Of a stretch of 34,653 bases of DNA, positions 33,907 through 34,653 are shown piece after piece; within the stretch, counting starts at the first letter, position 1, and every line of letters starts with the position of its first letter. The DNA comes from a virus. The notes under the pieces were generated by a model that was not told where the DNA came from, did no database searches, and was given only the letters and a program-made list of their open reading frames with translations. The stretch spans positions 1 to 34,653 of the IMG/VR virus record IMGVR_UViG_3300006924_000078. One strand, written 5' to 3'. The translations under genes were made by a program, and so were the position numbers.

Positions 33907-34136
33907 AATTTACTCGTGGTATGATGGTTGAATACCACGCCGTCAAAGGATGGGTGGATTTTATTAGTGATAGGTATATCACTATTTGCTACATCGATCG
34001 ACCTGACCCATCATGTCGTCATGGTCGTTATCAGTCAACTTTATGTGTTTTTCGCGAGTATTGGAATGAAGTATGCAGTTGTGTGGATGAAGACCAAGAA
34101 GAAGGGACAAGCGAAACAGGAGGCAGTATTTTATAA
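33903..34136 (+). CDS. Hypothetical protein, 77 aa, GTG start
   Basis: The frame starts at GTG 33903 (GTGA overlap with the preceding stop); an internal ATG at 33918 or 33921 is possible. The segment MVEYHAVKGWVDFISDRYIT (MVEYH, GWV, YITI) reads like a small beta-barrel domain and is followed by a Cys-containing region (FREYWNEVCSCVDE). I believe similar proteins occur in other cyanophages, but no function is known to me. Its C-terminal tail overlaps a second frame that probably also encodes a protein (34066-34224). Confidence 0.55.
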   Translation: MKFTRGMMVEYHAVKGWVDFISDRYITICYIDRPDPSCRHGRYQSTLCVFREYWNEVCSCVDEDQEEGTSETGGSIL

Positions 34137-34224
34137 CTTAGATGATGCTGTTGCATGGGAACAACATATCAATATGACACTACATGCAAAAACAGAACTC
34201 CATCCCATATGGGGTGACAGTTGA
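34066..34224 (+). CDS. Hypothetical protein, 52 aa, overlapping the previous gene
   Basis: ATG at 34066 opens a frame overlapping the preceding gene by 71 bases in a different frame. The product is MKYAVVWMK, a lysine-rich loop, VFYNLDDAVAWEQHI and a LHPIW end. This beta-helix-beta layout with FYxLDDAxxWE looks like a genuine small domain. Frame sequence before this ATG looks non-coding (a shadow of the previous gene), so I start it here. No ribosome binding sequence better than GGA is seen. Confidence 0.45.
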   Translation: MKYAVVWMKTKKKGQAKQEAVFYNLDDAVAWEQHINMTLHAKTELHPIWGDS

Positions 34225-34294
34225 CGGAGTGTCCACTATTGTGGCACAGCACCCCAAAACCATGTATATTAAGAGAGTCAAAGGAACACACCCC

Positions 34295-34549
34295 ATGCAA
34301 CTCACCACACTCGTCACCACCGTTGACTTCTTCCCTGAAGCATTCATCGCTGAAGAGTCTGGCACTGTCGTCAAGCGTTTCCAGAAGCGCGTCACCTTCA
34401 ACTCTAACGGTCTCAAGTCCTACAGCACTGTGACCATGCTCACCGCTAAGCACGAGTGGGCAGAGCGCATTGCTAACGGTGCTGAGGTCACTGGTTACAA
34501 TGTAGAGCAAATGCCACGCTCTGAGTACATGCCAATGGCAGTAGGTTGA
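34295..34549 (+). CDS. Hypothetical protein, 84 aa
   Basis: The ATG at 34295 is preceded by AAAGGA (34280-34285) about 9 bases upstream; an in-frame ATG at 34184 and another at 34262 would add residues that overlap the previous gene, so I prefer 34295. The 84-residue product (MQLTTLVTTVDFFPEAF, then KRFQKRVTFNSNGLKSYSTV and a helical KHEWAERIANGAEVTGY) is a small soluble alpha/beta protein. Not recognised. Base composition is visibly richer in G+C (many CGC, CTC, AAG codons) than in the tail genes. Confidence 0.55.
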   Translation: MQLTTLVTTVDFFPEAFIAEESGTVVKRFQKRVTFNSNGLKSYSTVTMLTAKHEWAERIANGAEVTGYNVEQMPRSEYMPMAVG

Positions 34550-34553
34550 TTCA

Positions 34554-34653
34554 ATGAAGATCACACAGTATCTCCTGAGCGGCATCATTGCCTTTGTCGC
34601 TCTCACATGCTACCTGCTATTCTTAGCAGAGCGTGATAGTAAGATGATGAACT
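34554..34653 (+). CDS. Small membrane protein, 3' end outside window
   Basis: The frame begins ATGAAGATCACAC 4 bases after the previous stop and runs off the right edge; 33 residues are visible. Residues about 5-25 (QYLLSGIIAFVALTCYLLFL) form one hydrophobic transmembrane helix, followed by charged AERDSK. Not recognised; it could be a host-membrane-directed early protein (inference). Confidence 0.5.
   Translation, partial: MKITQYLLSGIIAFVALTCYLLFLAERDSKMMN

Noticed and set aside
33928-34065. Upstream extension of the 52-aa gene
   Set aside because: The added residues are a hydrophobic shadow of the overlapping 77-aa frame with no binding site at that start.
34184-34294. Longer start for the 84-aa gene
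   Set aside because: It overlaps the preceding gene and lacks a ribosome binding sequence; the later ATG has AAAGGA in front.

Overview
This window is a piece of a T4-like cyanophage (marine cyanomyovirus) genome. The supporting evidence is: a cpeT-type bilin lyase gene, which belongs to phycobilisome biology; a small phage-style glutaredoxin; an A+T-rich genome with phage tRNA genes; a 12-kb gene for a giant virion protein preceded by an exact T4-type late promoter box (TATAAATA); and a tail-fibre/adhesin block interleaved with 2-oxoglutarate/Fe(II) oxygenase genes. All supported genes are on the + strand and tightly packed, often with ATGA or TAATG stop/start overlaps. No spacer exceeds about 155 bases. 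The likely host is marine Synechococcus or Prochlorococcus (inference).

Layout. (1) 1-3316 is a cluster of small genes: a conserved phage protein cut by the window edge, two unknowns, glutaredoxin, a consensus sigma70-type promoter at 1192-1220, two small unknowns, tRNA-CAU and tRNA-Leu(UAA), an unknown, cpeT, tRNA-Thr(UGU), tRNA-Asn(GUU), and a first 2OG-Fe(II) oxygenase. (2) 3317-25871 is the late tail-fibre block: late promoter, a 4070-residue repeat-rich structural protein, two tail-collar proteins, two paralogous adhesins that share a five-domain Ig-like C-terminal half but have unrelated N-terminal parts (one strongly glycine-rich), and a third collar protein. (3) 25880-31823 holds six more 2OG-Fe(II) oxygenase-like genes interleaved with a tail-assembly-chaperone-like gene and three unknown genes. 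It ends in a strong intrinsic terminator at 31834-31856. (4) 31888-34653 has a gene with a possible PD-(D/E)XK-like nuclease motif overlapping a beta-class DNA methyltransferase gene, then a run of small unknown genes and a small membrane protein cut by the right edge.

How it may fit together (inference). Blocks 2 and 3 look like one late program building the host-recognition end of the tail. The collar proteins would anchor or cap fibres, the Ig-like and glycine-rich proteins would contact the cell surface, and a chaperone-like protein would help assembly. The array of seven oxygenases in and beside this block suggests hydroxylation of fibre proteins, or of something made at the same time; the substrate is not visible in the sequence. 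Block 1 carries host-takeover functions (redox, pigment metabolism, tRNA supplementation). Block 4 carries DNA modification and possibly cleavage.
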